Under the pieces are notes generated by a model, which was given only the letters and a program-made list of their open reading frames with translations, searched no databases and was not told the DNA's origin. The translations under genes and the position numbers were made by a program. Of a stretch of DNA of 64,000 bases, positions 15,889 to 24,591 are shown piece by piece (the first letter of the stretch is position 1; every line of letters begins with the position of its first letter). The stretch is from positions 16,283 through 80,282 of the forward strand of contig JBEKHH010000019.1 in assembly GCA_050012375.1 (NCBI GenBank), given 5' to 3'. The stretch is from PALSA-1353 sp050012375 (GTDB lineage: Bacteria; Planctomycetota; Phycisphaerae; Tepidisphaerales; Tepidisphaeraceae).

Positions 15889-16278
15889 ATGAACAGGCTT
15901 TTAGCGTGGACGGCGCCGGTGGCGCTGGCGGCGTGTGTGTGTGGATTGCTGAAGGCGGATGATGCCCCGCCGCCCGTTGCTGGGCAGGGATCCAGCTTCA
16001 GCGACGCGGATGCTCATGTGTGGTGGGTCGAACATATGGCGGCGGTGGCCAAGGACCCGGAGGCCAGCGGAGTGCAGGCGGTCTTTGAGGCGAGGGATCT
16101 GCTCAAGAGCAAGGAGCCGCAGGTCGCGATCGACTTTTTCACGAAGGCCATGTACGACACCAAGAGCCGAGCGGTCCAGCGGGAGATTCGGCTGACGCTG
16201 TACCAGCTTTACAAGGGGCAGGGGCAGACGGATAAGGCGCTGGATCAGTTGCAACAGTTGATTGTGGGGCAGGAATAG
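15889..16278 (+). CDS. Small exported TPR-like protein
   Basis: A 129-aa protein with an N-terminal signal (MNRLLAWTAPVALAAC). The LAAC could be a lipobox with Cys16, or cleavage could be by signal peptidase I near LLKA-DDA. The mature part has two helix pairs resembling TPR units (VAIDFFTKAMYD and IRLTLYQLYKGQGQTDKALD). It would act in the periplasm as a protein-binding scaffold; no partner is known. The ATG at 15889 has GGGAGG five bases upstream. A convergent terminator hairpin follows. Confidence 0.7.
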   Translation: MNRLLAWTAPVALAACVCGLLKADDAPPPVAGQGSSFSDADAHVWWVEHMAAVAKDPEASGVQAVFEARDLLKSKEPQVAIDFFTKAMYDTKSRAVQREIRLTLYQLYKGQGQTDKALDQLQQLIVGQE

Positions 16279-16297
16279 AGCGTTTCGCGTTCGGCTG

Positions 16298-16337
16298 TGA
16301 ATGCTCTGGCAGAGCCGGGCCGTGTCGGCCCGGACCG
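16298..16337. repeat. CTGGC-GAGCCGGG dispersed repeat, copy 1
   Basis: This 40-bp stretch (TGAATGCTCTGGCAGAGCC and onward) is closely similar to 19635-19670. Both are intergenic and GC-rich. The repeat runs directly into the terminator hairpin at 16335. Confidence 0.5.
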
Positions 16338-16363
16338 GGGCGGCACGCCCCGGCGCTGTTTTA
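16335..16363. terminator. Intrinsic terminator between convergent genes
   Basis: The 8-bp stem CCGGGGCG/CGCCCCGG has a GCA loop and is followed by CGCTGTTTTAT. It lies between the 3' ends of the TPR-like gene and the FGGY kinase. The T-run serves the plus-strand gene. Confidence 0.65.
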
Positions 16364-16397
16364 TCAATCGGACCCAGTGCGGTGAATGCAAAACGCG

Positions 16398-17717
16398 CTA
16401 AATGGGGACGGGAACTAAGCGCGACAAGCCGCGCAGGGATGCTTCCTGTTCGGATTTGAATCGCCAGCGGCCGGGCCAATCGCGGTAGATAACATCATGC
16501 AGGGAGCGGGCGGCGCCGCCGCTGGTGAAGACTGTTCGCTTGATTTTTACGCCGCGGGATTTGAGCAGGCCCAGGCGGGCGCCGCTGGCTTTGGCGAGGG
16601 CATCGACGATCGCTTCCAGCAGGTCTTGCCGGGTTGTGGCCAACGGGAGATTGGAGAATGAGGCGTATTTCTGATCGATGCTGGTGCGCTCGCCGGCGAG
16701 ATACGGCTCGAAGATCACGGGCGAGGCATCGGCGGATTTTTCCGGTTTGCGGGCGAGTTTGGTGACCAGTCCGTAGAAATCGTCAGTCGAAAGATCGCGG
16801 AAGAATTGCTCGCGTGCCCAGACGATTGCCGATCCGGCGGCGGCGAGGGTGCCGACGGAAAGCCAGAGCCGGCCGATGCCCAGGGCGCGGGTGAGGAGTT
16901 TTTCGTCGGGGCGCGGGCGGTTGGTGCACAGGCACAGGACATCGGTGGAGCCGCTGACGTTGATCAGTTGGCCGACGCTTGGGCCGAAGAGCATCAGGGC
17001 GGCGCTGGTGTCGATCATTCCGGCCATGAGCGGCGTGCCTTCGGTCAGTCCGAAACGGCGGGCGGCGGCGGGCGAGACGCGGCCGGGAATCCGATTTGAT
17101 TCGAAAATGTCGGGCAATTTGGATTTGGAAATTCCGGCCGCTTTGCAAAGTTCGTCGCTCCATGTGCCCTGCTTGAGGGTTTCATACAATCCGGTGAATG
17201 AGGCATTGGAGGGGTCGATCACTCGCCGGCCGGTCAGCTCGCGATGGAGAAACGTGTTCAGATGTCCGATCAGATCGGCCTTGCGGATGATCTGAGGCTC
17301 GTGCTTTACGAACCAGGCCAGCGTGGTGATGCTGATCCCGCCGGGGAAGGGACGATTGCCGGCGATGTGCAGGAATCGCCGGATGCCGACGCGGTTTTCC
17401 AGTTCGTGGGCGATTTTTACGCTGCGGCGATCCTGATGGGTGACGAGGCGGGTGAGAGGTTTGCCGGCGCGATCCATGGCGAGGAAAGCCGGGGCCATGA
17501 CGGATAGGCCGATGGCGTCCACCTTTCGCGCGGGCGGCCCGAGTTGGGAAATGGCGTGGGCGATGGCTTTGAGGACTTTCGACGGATCGACTTCGACCTT
17601 GGGACCGTCGTAGTGGGTGGGATAGGTGTCGCGGGCAAGGGGGCCGATGATTCGGCCATTGCGGACGATGCCCGCCTTGACGGAGGAGGAGCCGATGTCG
17701 AGGCCAAGAATGTTCAT
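16398..17717 (-). CDS. FGGY-family carbohydrate kinase
   Basis: A 439-aa cytoplasmic sugar kinase. The N-terminal phosphate 1 loop LDIGSSSVKAGIV (residues 5-17), the central GMIDTSAALMLFG and the C-terminal FTSGGAARSLHDVIYRDWPG nucleotide-binding motif match xylulokinase-type FGGY kinases. The sugar substrate (xylulose, another ketose or a polyol) cannot be told from sequence alone. The start MNILGLDIG was preferred over a longer frame that adds 25 non-family residues. No isomerase or transporter is adjacent. Confidence 0.87.
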   Translation of the reverse strand: MNILGLDIGSSSVKAGIVRNGRIIGPLARDTYPTHYDGPKVEVDPSKVLKAIAHAISQLGPPARKVDAIGLSVMAPAFLAMDRAGKPLTRLVTHQDRRSVKIAHELENRVGIRRFLHIAGNRPFPGGISITTLAWFVKHEPQIIRKADLIGHLNTFLHRELTGRRVIDPSNASFTGLYETLKQGTWSDELCKAAGISKSKLPDIFESNRIPGRVSPAAARRFGLTEGTPLMAGMIDTSAALMLFGPSVGQLINVSGSTDVLCLCTNRPRPDEKLLTRALGIGRLWLSVGTLAAAGSAIVWAREQFFRDLSTDDFYGLVTKLARKPEKSADASPVIFEPYLAGERTSIDQKYASFSNLPLATTRQDLLEAIVDALAKASGARLGLLKSRGVKIKRTVFTSGGAARSLHDVIYRDWPGRWRFKSEQEASLRGLSRLVPVPI

Positions 17718-17744
17718 GAGATGAGGGGTGGTTATACTAGCGGG

Positions 17745-17773
17745 GACGCGCGTCGCAAGCGGCGCGGCTAAAC
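17745..17773 (+). repeat. Dispersed CGCGGCTAAAC repeat, partial copy 2
   Basis: This copy keeps the ACGCGC start and the GCGCGGCTAAAC end but has a different middle (GTCGCAAGC). Unlike the others it lies before a gene, ending six bases upstream of the acyltransferase start. Confidence 0.5.
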
Positions 17774-17778
17774 ACTTG

Positions 17779-18963
17779 ATGGAATCTCCCAAACGATATT
17801 TGAAATACGTGGAAGGTTTGCGCGGGATCGCGGTGCTGCTGGTGGTGCTGGATCATGTGTTCAGATCAACGCTGGTTTTCTGGCCATATACGGGATGGAA
17901 AGCGACATTGCGGGATGGGCTCAATTGGGTGAGCAACGGACGGGCAAGCCTGGCGTTTTTTATCACGCTCTCGGGCTACCTGCTCATGCGACAGGTGCTC
18001 GCCAGCGACGGCCGGCTTGGGGGCGGATGGACGGAATATCTGCGGCGCCGATCCGGGCGATTGCTGCCGGCATATTTCGCGGCGTTTGCCCTGTCGCTTC
18101 TGCTGATTCGATTCGTGCCTTTGCTTCAATCCCGGCTGAGCGTGGAGTGGCAGGATGCGCTGCCGACCTCCGGGCCGGGATCAATCAAGATGGTCATCTC
18201 GCATCTATTGCTCGTTCATAATTTTTCTTACCGCTGGGCGTTCAAGGCCGATCCGCCGATCTGGGTCGTGGCCACGCAGTGGCAGATTTATTTGCTGTTT
18301 TGGGTGCTGCTGCTCCCGCTTTGGCGGCGGATTGGAATGACGAGCACGGTCATCGTCGCGCTTGTCCTCGGATTGGGCCTCTTTCTGGCGACGGGCAAAG
18401 GACACGCCGCGGCGCCGTGGTTCCTGGGCCTGTTCGCGTTCGGCATGGCGGCGGCGGCACGCGAACGGTCTGAGCGCGGATACGAGCGATGGTTCTACGG
18501 CTGGCTGGCGGCGATCCTCTTCGCCGCGTATGCGGCCGTCACATTGGCGTTTTCGTACGGGCAATTTCGATTTCTCACCCCCAATGGTTGGGAAGGCATC
18601 ACCGTGCACTGGTTTTTCGATTCCTGGATCGCGCTGGCGGCGGCTTGCCTGCTGATCTTCGCATCCGCGGCCGACGGACATTGGCTGCTGAAATGCCTGT
18701 CAGGGCGCTGGCTGGTCGGCATCGGAACCATCTCCTACAGCGTTTATCTGGTCCATGACCCGCTTCTGGCGATGATGAAGATCGGCCTGGACCGGGCGGG
18801 TTTGGGGGAATACGAGCAATTCGTGTGCTATTTGGTTATTGGCGTTCCGGCGGTGCTGGGGATTTCATGGGTATTCCATTGCATCTTTGAAAAACCGTTT
18901 GCCAGGCGTACATTGTCGGACAGAGCCCCCGTAGCTCAACTGGACAGAGCACGAGATTTCTAA
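17779..18963 (+). CDS. Membrane acyltransferase 3 (OafA/YrhL type)
   Basis: A 394-aa integral membrane protein with about ten membrane segments, starting MESPKRYLKYVEGLRGIAVL. The acyltransferase 3 signature is present: GLRGIAVLLVVLDHVF with the key His, FITLSGYLLMRQVL and the R-rich YLRRRSGRLLPAYFAAF. Such enzymes O-acetylate or otherwise acylate surface sugars across the inner membrane. It is a paralog of the protein encoded at 34500-35816. The last 13 codons (APVAQLDRARDF and stop) are read through the 5' half of tRNA-Arg, a 39-base overlap. Confidence 0.88.
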   Translation: MESPKRYLKYVEGLRGIAVLLVVLDHVFRSTLVFWPYTGWKATLRDGLNWVSNGRASLAFFITLSGYLLMRQVLASDGRLGGGWTEYLRRRSGRLLPAYFAAFALSLLLIRFVPLLQSRLSVEWQDALPTSGPGSIKMVISHLLLVHNFSYRWAFKADPPIWVVATQWQIYLLFWVLLLPLWRRIGMTSTVIVALVLGLGLFLATGKGHAAAPWFLGLFAFGMAAAARERSERGYERWFYGWLAAILFAAYAAVTLAFSYGQFRFLTPNGWEGITVHWFFDSWIALAAACLLIFASAADGHWLLKCLSGRWLVGIGTISYSVYLVHDPLLAMMKIGLDRAGLGEYEQFVCYLVIGVPAVLGISWVFHCIFEKPFARRTLSDRAPVAQLDRARDF

Positions 18964-18998
18964 TCTCGCGGTTGCAGGTTCGATTCCTGCCGGGGGTA
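18925..18998 (+). tRNA. tRNA-Arg (TCT)
   Basis: A 74-nt cloverleaf: acceptor GCCCCCG/CGGGGGT (first pair G-U), anticodon stem CGAGA/TCTCG around TTTCTAA with anticodon TCT, and T arm GCAGG-TTCGATT-CCTGC. The discriminator is A; CCA is not encoded. Its first 39 bases are also the 3' end of the upstream acyltransferase gene. Confidence 0.96.
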
Positions 18999-19030
18999 CT
19001 TGGGTTCCCGCTCGAGACATCCATGGCGGG

Positions 19031-19591
19031 TCAGGTTGAAATCGTTTCCTTTTTCGGCGGGATTGTTCCGCATTCCGGGCATCGGTCGGGCGTGGCGCGG
19101 AGGTCGTAGCCGCAGAAGTGGCACAGACCGGCTCGCGCGAAACGTGTCTGCCGAATCTTAGCAAAGAGCCAATAACCGGGCAGAATCGCCGCGAATGCCG
19201 CGATCGGCCAGATGCGGAACGCAGCCGTCCAGGTTTCATTCCATCCCAAGGTGCGGTTGGCCCCAATGAAGTAACTCCGGGGCTGGTGCTTGATATGCCA
19301 CCCAGCGAGGCCCGCCAAGGCAAAACCTGTAGTCGAATGTTGCCAGCCGTGGTTCAGCGGCGGAAAGAACCCTTGTGCGGGAGGGGCCATGCGTTCGCAG
19401 TAGAAGGTGAATTCCCCGTCAACCCAACCTATATCCACTTTGGAGAATCGCTGCGTTGTAGCATCCCAGCGAGATCGAAATACGGACTCCACCACGAAAT
19501 AACTCCGCGCCCAGAGAGCCGTCATCGCCACGCATAGCACAAGCGACAACGCCGCAAGCCCGTTGAACAGCCATCGGCCGAAGCGTTTCAT
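19031..19591 (-). CDS. Membrane protein with C-terminal zinc ribbon
   Basis: A 186-aa protein with an N-terminal membrane segment (about 8-28) and a second one near 135-155 (AAFRIWPIAAFAAILPGYWLF). The C-terminus is a zinc ribbon, CHFCGYDLRATPDRCPECG, a tail that is very common in uncharacterised planctomycete membrane proteins. The middle domain would lie outside the inner membrane and the ribbon inside. The start is the MKRFGRWLF methionine; the longer frame upstream overlaps the next gene and is not protein-like. Function is unknown. Confidence 0.75.
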   Translation of the reverse strand: MKRFGRWLFNGLAALSLVLCVAMTALWARSYFVVESVFRSRWDATTQRFSKVDIGWVDGEFTFYCERMAPPAQGFFPPLNHGWQHSTTGFALAGLAGWHIKHQPRSYFIGANRTLGWNETWTAAFRIWPIAAFAAILPGYWLFAKIRQTRFARAGLCHFCGYDLRATPDRCPECGTIPPKKETIST

Positions 19592-19634
19592 CAGGCGGGA
19601 TTTTACCCGAATTAATACTGGCGGTGGGTCAGTT

Positions 19635-19670
19635 TGAATGTTCTGGCGGAGCCGGGGGCGTCTCGGCCGG
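19635..19670. repeat. CTGGC-GAGCCGGG dispersed repeat, copy 2
   Basis: This stretch (TGAATGTTCTGGCGGAGCC onward) matches 16298-16337 with a few changes. It lies between the divergent zinc-ribbon and glucosidase genes. Confidence 0.5.
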
Positions 19671-19837
19671 ACCCGGGCGGTTTTACGCGCTTTGGCGGTG
19701 GTTCGGCTCGAAATTGCGGGGCCGGATTCTGCGGATTTCGGCGGCGATTGTCGCGTTAGAATTACTTTAGTGTGTTGCCAGTTGCGTTGCGGCTTGCAAT
19801 AATGAATGCGGCGGAGGGAATTCACGGAGGAAGTCCA

Positions 19838-21886
19838 ATGTCTTCCCAGAATATCTCGGATATGAGCTTTGACGGGCTGATCGAGCGCGAATGGCTGGCC
19901 ACCAACGGCATAGGAGGGTATGCCTGCTCGACGCTGTGCGGTCTGAACACGCGGAAATATCATGGATTGCTGGTGGCGGCGATGGCTCCGCCGGTGCGGC
20001 GGATGGTGCTGCTGTCGCACGTCGAGGAGACGGTCTGGACCTCGCGTGGGGAATTTGCCCTGTCGTGCAATGAATATCCGGGGACGATTTTCCCGCGGGG
20101 ATTTCAGCATTTGCGGGCATTCAACGTCGATCCCTTTCCGCGATGGGCCTATCAGGGCGATGGGTTCACGATTGAAAAGTCGCTGCACCTGTTGCAGGGG
20201 CAGAACACGGTTTGCCTTTCATATTCCCTGCTGACGGGCGAAAAGTCGGTGACGCTGGAGATCAAGGCGCTGCTGGCGATGCGCGGGATTCATGAATTGA
20301 TGTACCAATGGAACAGCCGGCTGGGTCCGGAGGTCAAGGCTCAGGGGGTGGTTCGGATTCCCGCCAGCACGCGGACGCCGGAGGTTTTTCTGGCCGGTGA
20401 CGGGGAATTCCGGGCGGACCCGCGTTGGTATCTGAACACGATTTATCGCCGGGAGGATGAACGCGGGTACAGCGGCTTGGAAGACCTTTGGAAGCCGGGC
20501 TCGTTCCGCTGGACGCTGGTACCGGGGCAGACGGTTCACCTGGCGTGCTCGACGGAGCCGGTGGAACCTGAGAAGATTTGCGCCGAGCTGGAACGGGCGA
20601 GGGAGGATTTCGATCGGCAAACGGCGATCGTGCGGTCTGGGGCCGAGGATCAACTGGAAACATTGCTCAAGGCGGCGACCGCATTCGTGGTGAGTTCGCC
20701 TGCCGAGCCGGCGGCGGAACGGCCGGTGCAGGTGATCTCGCAATATCCCTGGTCAGCCCCGAACGGGCACACGGCGCTCGCGGGATTCGGCGGCCTGTTC
20801 CTGGTGACGGGACGGGTGAACGAGGGACGATCTCTGCTGCTATCGCTGGCCGGACAAATTCGGGACGGGCTGGTTCCGACGGATTTTCCCGAATCCGGGG
20901 AGGCGCCGCGTTACAACGGGGCCGACACGTCGCTGTGGTTCATCAAGGCCGTGGGCGAATACGCGCAGTTCAGCGATGACGAGCCGGCGCTTCGCACCCT
21001 GTTTGCGGCGGTGGAGAAGATCATCAAGGCGTATCGGGAAGGAACGGGGCTGGGAATCTTCTGCGATGGCGATGGATTGGTCGGCTCGCGTGCGCCGGGT
21101 ACTGCAACATCATGGATGGATGCGAAGGTGGGCGATTGGGTGGTCACGCCCCGATCGGGGCGAACGGTTGAATTGAACGCCCTGTGGTTCAATGCCCTGC
21201 GAACGGGAAGCGCGCTGGCGACACGATTGGGCAAGATCGCCCCGGCGCATGAATGGGAGGCTTTGGCTCAGAAGGTCCAGGCGTCATTCAACCGGAGGTT
21301 CTGGAACCCCAAGCTGAATTGCTGCTACGACGTGGTGGAAGACGCCGCCTTGGACGCGTCGATCCGACCGAACCAGATTCTGGCGATCAGCCTGCCCTAC
21401 CCGGTGCTTTCGCCGGATCGTTGCAAGCATGTGGTGCAGTTGGTGCTTGATGAACTGCTGACGCCGATGGGAGTGCGGAGCCTTTCGCGGGGCGATCCGG
21501 CCTACGTGGGTCACTACGTGGGGAATGTGGTTTCGCGCGACCGGGCGCAGCATCAGGGGACGGTTTATCCGTGGCTGCTGGGGCCGCTGGCGATCGCTTA
21601 TTTGAGGACGTTCGGGCGAAGCGACGATTCCATTTCGAAAATCAGCCAATGGCTGGAACCGTGCCTTAAATATCTATCGAGTGACGGGCTTGGCCAACTC
21701 TGTGAATTTTGCGACGGCGACGCCCCGCATACGGCGCGGGGAGCGATCGCGTCGGCCTTGTCGGTCGCGGAAGTGCTTCGCTGTTATTCGCAGGAGATTC
21801 TCGGCATCGCGGCGGCCCGGCCCAGGAATCGGCCGATCTCGCATTCGAATCCCGGGAAACCGGTGGCAACAGCTACGCCGGAATAG
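19838..21886 (+). CDS. Amylo-alpha-1,6-glucosidase / glycogen debranching enzyme family
   Basis: A 682-aa protein. The N-terminal GDE_N domain (about 10-230) has the hallmark EWLATNGIGGYACSTLCGLNTRKYHGLL. The C-terminal (alpha/alpha)6 GDE_C domain (about 290-660) holds DFPESGEAPRYNGADTSLWF and the late HQGTVYPWLLGPLAIAYLR. Enzymes of this family remove alpha-1,6 branches during glycogen breakdown, in the cytoplasm. GGAGG eight bases upstream fixes the ATG at 19838. It stands alone, without other glycogen genes in the window. Confidence 0.9.
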   Translation: MSSQNISDMSFDGLIEREWLATNGIGGYACSTLCGLNTRKYHGLLVAAMAPPVRRMVLLSHVEETVWTSRGEFALSCNEYPGTIFPRGFQHLRAFNVDPFPRWAYQGDGFTIEKSLHLLQGQNTVCLSYSLLTGEKSVTLEIKALLAMRGIHELMYQWNSRLGPEVKAQGVVRIPASTRTPEVFLAGDGEFRADPRWYLNTIYRREDERGYSGLEDLWKPGSFRWTLVPGQTVHLACSTEPVEPEKICAELERAREDFDRQTAIVRSGAEDQLETLLKAATAFVVSSPAEPAAERPVQVISQYPWSAPNGHTALAGFGGLFLVTGRVNEGRSLLLSLAGQIRDGLVPTDFPESGEAPRYNGADTSLWFIKAVGEYAQFSDDEPALRTLFAAVEKIIKAYREGTGLGIFCDGDGLVGSRAPGTATSWMDAKVGDWVVTPRSGRTVELNALWFNALRTGSALATRLGKIAPAHEWEALAQKVQASFNRRFWNPKLNCCYDVVEDAALDASIRPNQILAISLPYPVLSPDRCKHVVQLVLDELLTPMGVRSLSRGDPAYVGHYVGNVVSRDRAQHQGTVYPWLLGPLAIAYLRTFGRSDDSISKISQWLEPCLKYLSSDGLGQLCEFCDGDAPHTARGAIASALSVAEVLRCYSQEILGIAAARPRNRPISHSNPGKPVATATPE

Positions 21887-21910
21887 GTTCGATTTCTCGA
21901 ACGTCAAAAA

Positions 21911-21940
21911 AACGCGCTCCCCTGCGGGTCGCGGCTAAAC
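21911..21940 (+). repeat. 30-bp CGCGGCTAAAC repeat, copy 3
   Basis: A near-identical copy of 7122-7151, differing at the loop (CCTGCGGG instead of CCTTCGGG). It lies 24 bases after the glucosidase stop and before the convergent histidine kinase stop. Confidence 0.7.
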
Positions 21941-21957
21941 TTTTCATCGGTTTTGCT

Positions 21958-23427
21958 TCAGACGGCGGAGGAAATGACCGGGATTTCGTCTGACGCCGCC
22001 GGCTCCTCGAGGCGGCCGGCGGGCAGAGTGAGCCGGGCAATAAACCAACCCCGCTCGGTGGTTTGGATTTCAATCTCGCCCTTCAATAGCCGAGAGAGGC
22101 GCTGGCAGAGCGGCAGCCCCAAGCCGCAATGGATGCCCACGTCGGTACGGGCCTGATCGCCTCGCCAAAACCGATCGAAAAAATGACTCGACTGCTCGGG
22201 GCCGAGGCGGCTGGCGGTGTTGGCGACTTCAACGCGAAATACGTCGGCGCTGAGCGTGGCGGAAACCCGCAGGGCGCCGGCCTCATCGGCGTATGACACG
22301 GCGTTGTCGAAAAGATTGTGCAGGATGATTCGCAGTTTTTCCGGGTCGGTTTCGATGGGAATCGGGCCAACGGCTTGCCATTGCACGTTCAGCCGGCGAG
22401 CTTCAGCGCGGCCGCTGAACAGTGCCCAACAATCATCGATCAAATCGGCGGCGTCGGTGGATTGAAGTTTCAGGGAAAGCTGTCCGGCTTCGGCGCGGGC
22501 GAGCAAGAGGAGCATCTCGACCATCGCCTGCATGAGCTGGGCGACGTTGCGGCACTTGTCGATGGCGGCGAGGTAAGCGGCCTCGTCGCGCGGTCGCGAG
22601 CGGCAAACCTCGAAGGTGGTCAGCAAGGCGGTCAGCGGCGTGCGAAGTTCGTGGGCGACATCGGCGGTGAAGGCCTTTTCGCGCGAGAAGGCGGCTTCCA
22701 GCCGCGATAGCAGGCCATTGAGCTTCTCGACAACGCCTTGCAGTTCCAGCGGGACGTCACTGGACCGCAGGCGAGTGGAAAGATCGTTTTCCCGCAACTG
22801 GTCGATGTCGCGCGCGATCCGCTCGACCGGCCGCACCGCCCGGCCGACAATCCAGAGCAAAACAATCCCCGATACGACGACGGCAAAGGAGCACAATCCC
22901 ACCAGAAGCCAACCGAGGTTTTGCAGGGTCCGATGAAGGCCGATGGTTTCGGTGGCGACGCTGAGGACGATGGTTCGGGCATTTTCCGTTCCCGGACTAT
23001 TTCCTTCGGCGAGGGGCTCGATGGTCGTGACAAAGGACATGCTGACGGCGCGGCCGGAGCGGCCATCGGGAAGAACCAGGTCTGCGTAAGTGAGCTGGCT
23101 GTTATTTGGGGGGCGGGGAAGGTCGTTTTGCTTCAGCGAAGGGGAGCGGATCACCACATCCGGATCGATCCATGCTTGAAAGTAGTCGGGATGATCGGAC
23201 GTGACGAACTGAGGCATCTGCTCGGGAGCGTAGTCGAAGATAATCTGCTGGCCGTGTTGCTCGGCGGTGGAGGCGACGGCGCGACCCTTGGCAAGGAGCG
23301 CCAGGTTGAAATCGGACTCGGTGGATTGGCGCATGCAGAAATAGAGGGCGGCGCCGAGCAAGCCAAGGATCACCGCCGCCGCCAGCGACGTGTGAATCAA
23401 AAGGCGAATGCGGAGCGATCGGATCAT
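21958..23427 (-). CDS. Sensor histidine kinase, heavy-metal-sensor type
   Basis: A 489-aa inner-membrane kinase: TM1 at about 9-31, a periplasmic sensor of about 140 residues, TM2 at 171-195, HAMP at 195-247, phosphoacceptor His259 in FTADVAHELRTPL, and a HATPase domain with N-box LHNLFDNAVSYA. The G1 box is degenerate: VANTASRL replaces the usual DxGxG, as in some metal-sensing kinases of this phylum. The G2 box CGLGLPLCQRL is fine. Its start overlaps the response regulator stop by four bases, so the two are co-translated and form a pair. The signal is unknown. Confidence 0.9.
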   Translation of the reverse strand: MIRSLRIRLLIHTSLAAAVILGLLGAALYFCMRQSTESDFNLALLAKGRAVASTAEQHGQQIIFDYAPEQMPQFVTSDHPDYFQAWIDPDVVIRSPSLKQNDLPRPPNNSQLTYADLVLPDGRSGRAVSMSFVTTIEPLAEGNSPGTENARTIVLSVATETIGLHRTLQNLGWLLVGLCSFAVVVSGIVLLWIVGRAVRPVERIARDIDQLRENDLSTRLRSSDVPLELQGVVEKLNGLLSRLEAAFSREKAFTADVAHELRTPLTALLTTFEVCRSRPRDEAAYLAAIDKCRNVAQLMQAMVEMLLLLARAEAGQLSLKLQSTDAADLIDDCWALFSGRAEARRLNVQWQAVGPIPIETDPEKLRIILHNLFDNAVSYADEAGALRVSATLSADVFRVEVANTASRLGPEQSSHFFDRFWRGDQARTDVGIHCGLGLPLCQRLSRLLKGEIEIQTTERGWFIARLTLPAGRLEEPAASDEIPVISSAV

Positions 23428-24104
23428 CGTTGCTCCATTTCCCCCAGAAGATATCCCTGGCCGCGGCGCGTATGGATGAGGCGGGGCGCGCCGGGGCGCT
23501 CGATTTTCTTTCGCAACAGGCCGATGTACACATCGACGACGTTGCTCTCGGGCGAAGCATTGAAATCGTAGACGTGTTGCCAGATATCGGTTCGGGAGAC
23601 GATGCGATCGGTGTTGTGGGCGAGGAATTCCAGGAGGGCGTATTCGCGGCCGCTGAGGTCGATGGGCTTGCCGCCCCGCCGCACGCAACGGCGGGAAGTG
23701 TCCACCTCCAGGTCGGCGATGCGGAGGATGGTGGATTTGGTTTCGTATTTTCGGCGGACGAGCGCCTTGACGCGCGCCAGCAGCTCGGCAAAAAGAAACG
23801 GCTTGACCAGATAGTCATCCGCGCCAAGTTCGAGGCCATTGATTTTGTCCTCGGCGGTGTCCTTGGCGGTAAGCAGGAGGACCAGGGAAGGGGAACTTTG
23901 CTGGCGAAGCTGGCGCAGGACAGAAAGCCCGTCGATTTTAGGAAGCATGATGTCGAGGATGATGACATCGTGCTCGCCCGCTCGGGCATGCCAGAGCGCG
24001 GCTTGCCCGTCTGAAGCTTCATCGACGGCATAGCCGGCCTCACGAAAGCCCTGAGTGAGGGATTCGCGAAGGGGCTGAAAATCCTCGACGACCAGCAAGC
24101 GCAT
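23424..24104 (-). CDS. OmpR-family response regulator
   Basis: A 226-aa DNA-binding regulator. The receiver domain has acidic residues at 7-8, phosphoacceptor Asp51 in ILDIMLPKIDG and the conserved Lys in DDYLVKPF near 101. The winged-helix effector domain (about 130-222) carries LSGREYALLEFLAHN and the typical VDVYIGLLRKKIE...IHTRRGQGYLL end. It is phosphorylated by the kinase encoded just downstream. The start is the MRLLVVEDF methionine. The targets are unknown. Confidence 0.95.
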   Translation of the reverse strand: MRLLVVEDFQPLRESLTQGFREAGYAVDEASDGQAALWHARAGEHDVIILDIMLPKIDGLSVLRQLRQQSSPSLVLLLTAKDTAEDKINGLELGADDYLVKPFLFAELLARVKALVRRKYETKSTILRIADLEVDTSRRCVRRGGKPIDLSGREYALLEFLAHNTDRIVSRTDIWQHVYDFNASPESNVVDVYIGLLRKKIERPGAPRLIHTRRGQGYLLGEMEQR

Positions 24105-24193
24105 GCGATGCCTCGAATGCCAAGAACTTGCATCCATGATAGCGGTTGCCCGGCGAAGGCAAAACCCGTAGGTTGGAATGCAATTGGCGGGGG

Positions 24194-24591
24194 TGCGTGA
24201 CGCCACCGGCGGGAATGAGCGCAAATCAATTAAGAAGATGCAAGAAGATGGTCGGTTGAATTCTCCGTGACGATCGGCGGCGCTCACTCGAATAGGATAA
24301 GGCGCTGCCGCCGCGGATGCCGCTGGCTGGCCTGACAATGTTCCAGCAGGCCTTTTCGAGGCGGACGTGTGGGATCGCCGCCTTTGGCGGCTAATGCCAA
24401 GGAGTTTCGCGCTCAAGCGCGACCTCAACCGTCCGTCACGCCGACTTGTCCGACCTCCCTTGGAAGACCCGGTTGAGCATTCAGGGGCGATGGCCGACCT
24501 TTCTGGCGAAACCCGTGGCCGCTCGGCAGGCCATTCAGATTGGATCGGTAGGTTCCGGTTCCCTGGACAAACAACAGGAGGTCGGACACCT
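24194..24591. repeat. Long palindromic repeat, copy 1, left part
   Basis: It begins with the terminal motif GCGTGACGCCACCGGCGGG and the strand CAAGAAGATGGTCGGTTG, and continues with GTTTCGCGCTCAAGCGCGAC. It matches 41854 onward. The right half resumes at 26114-26358 after an IS110 element. No gene lies in this stretch. The full copy, with the insertion removed, would be about 640 bp. Confidence 0.8.
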
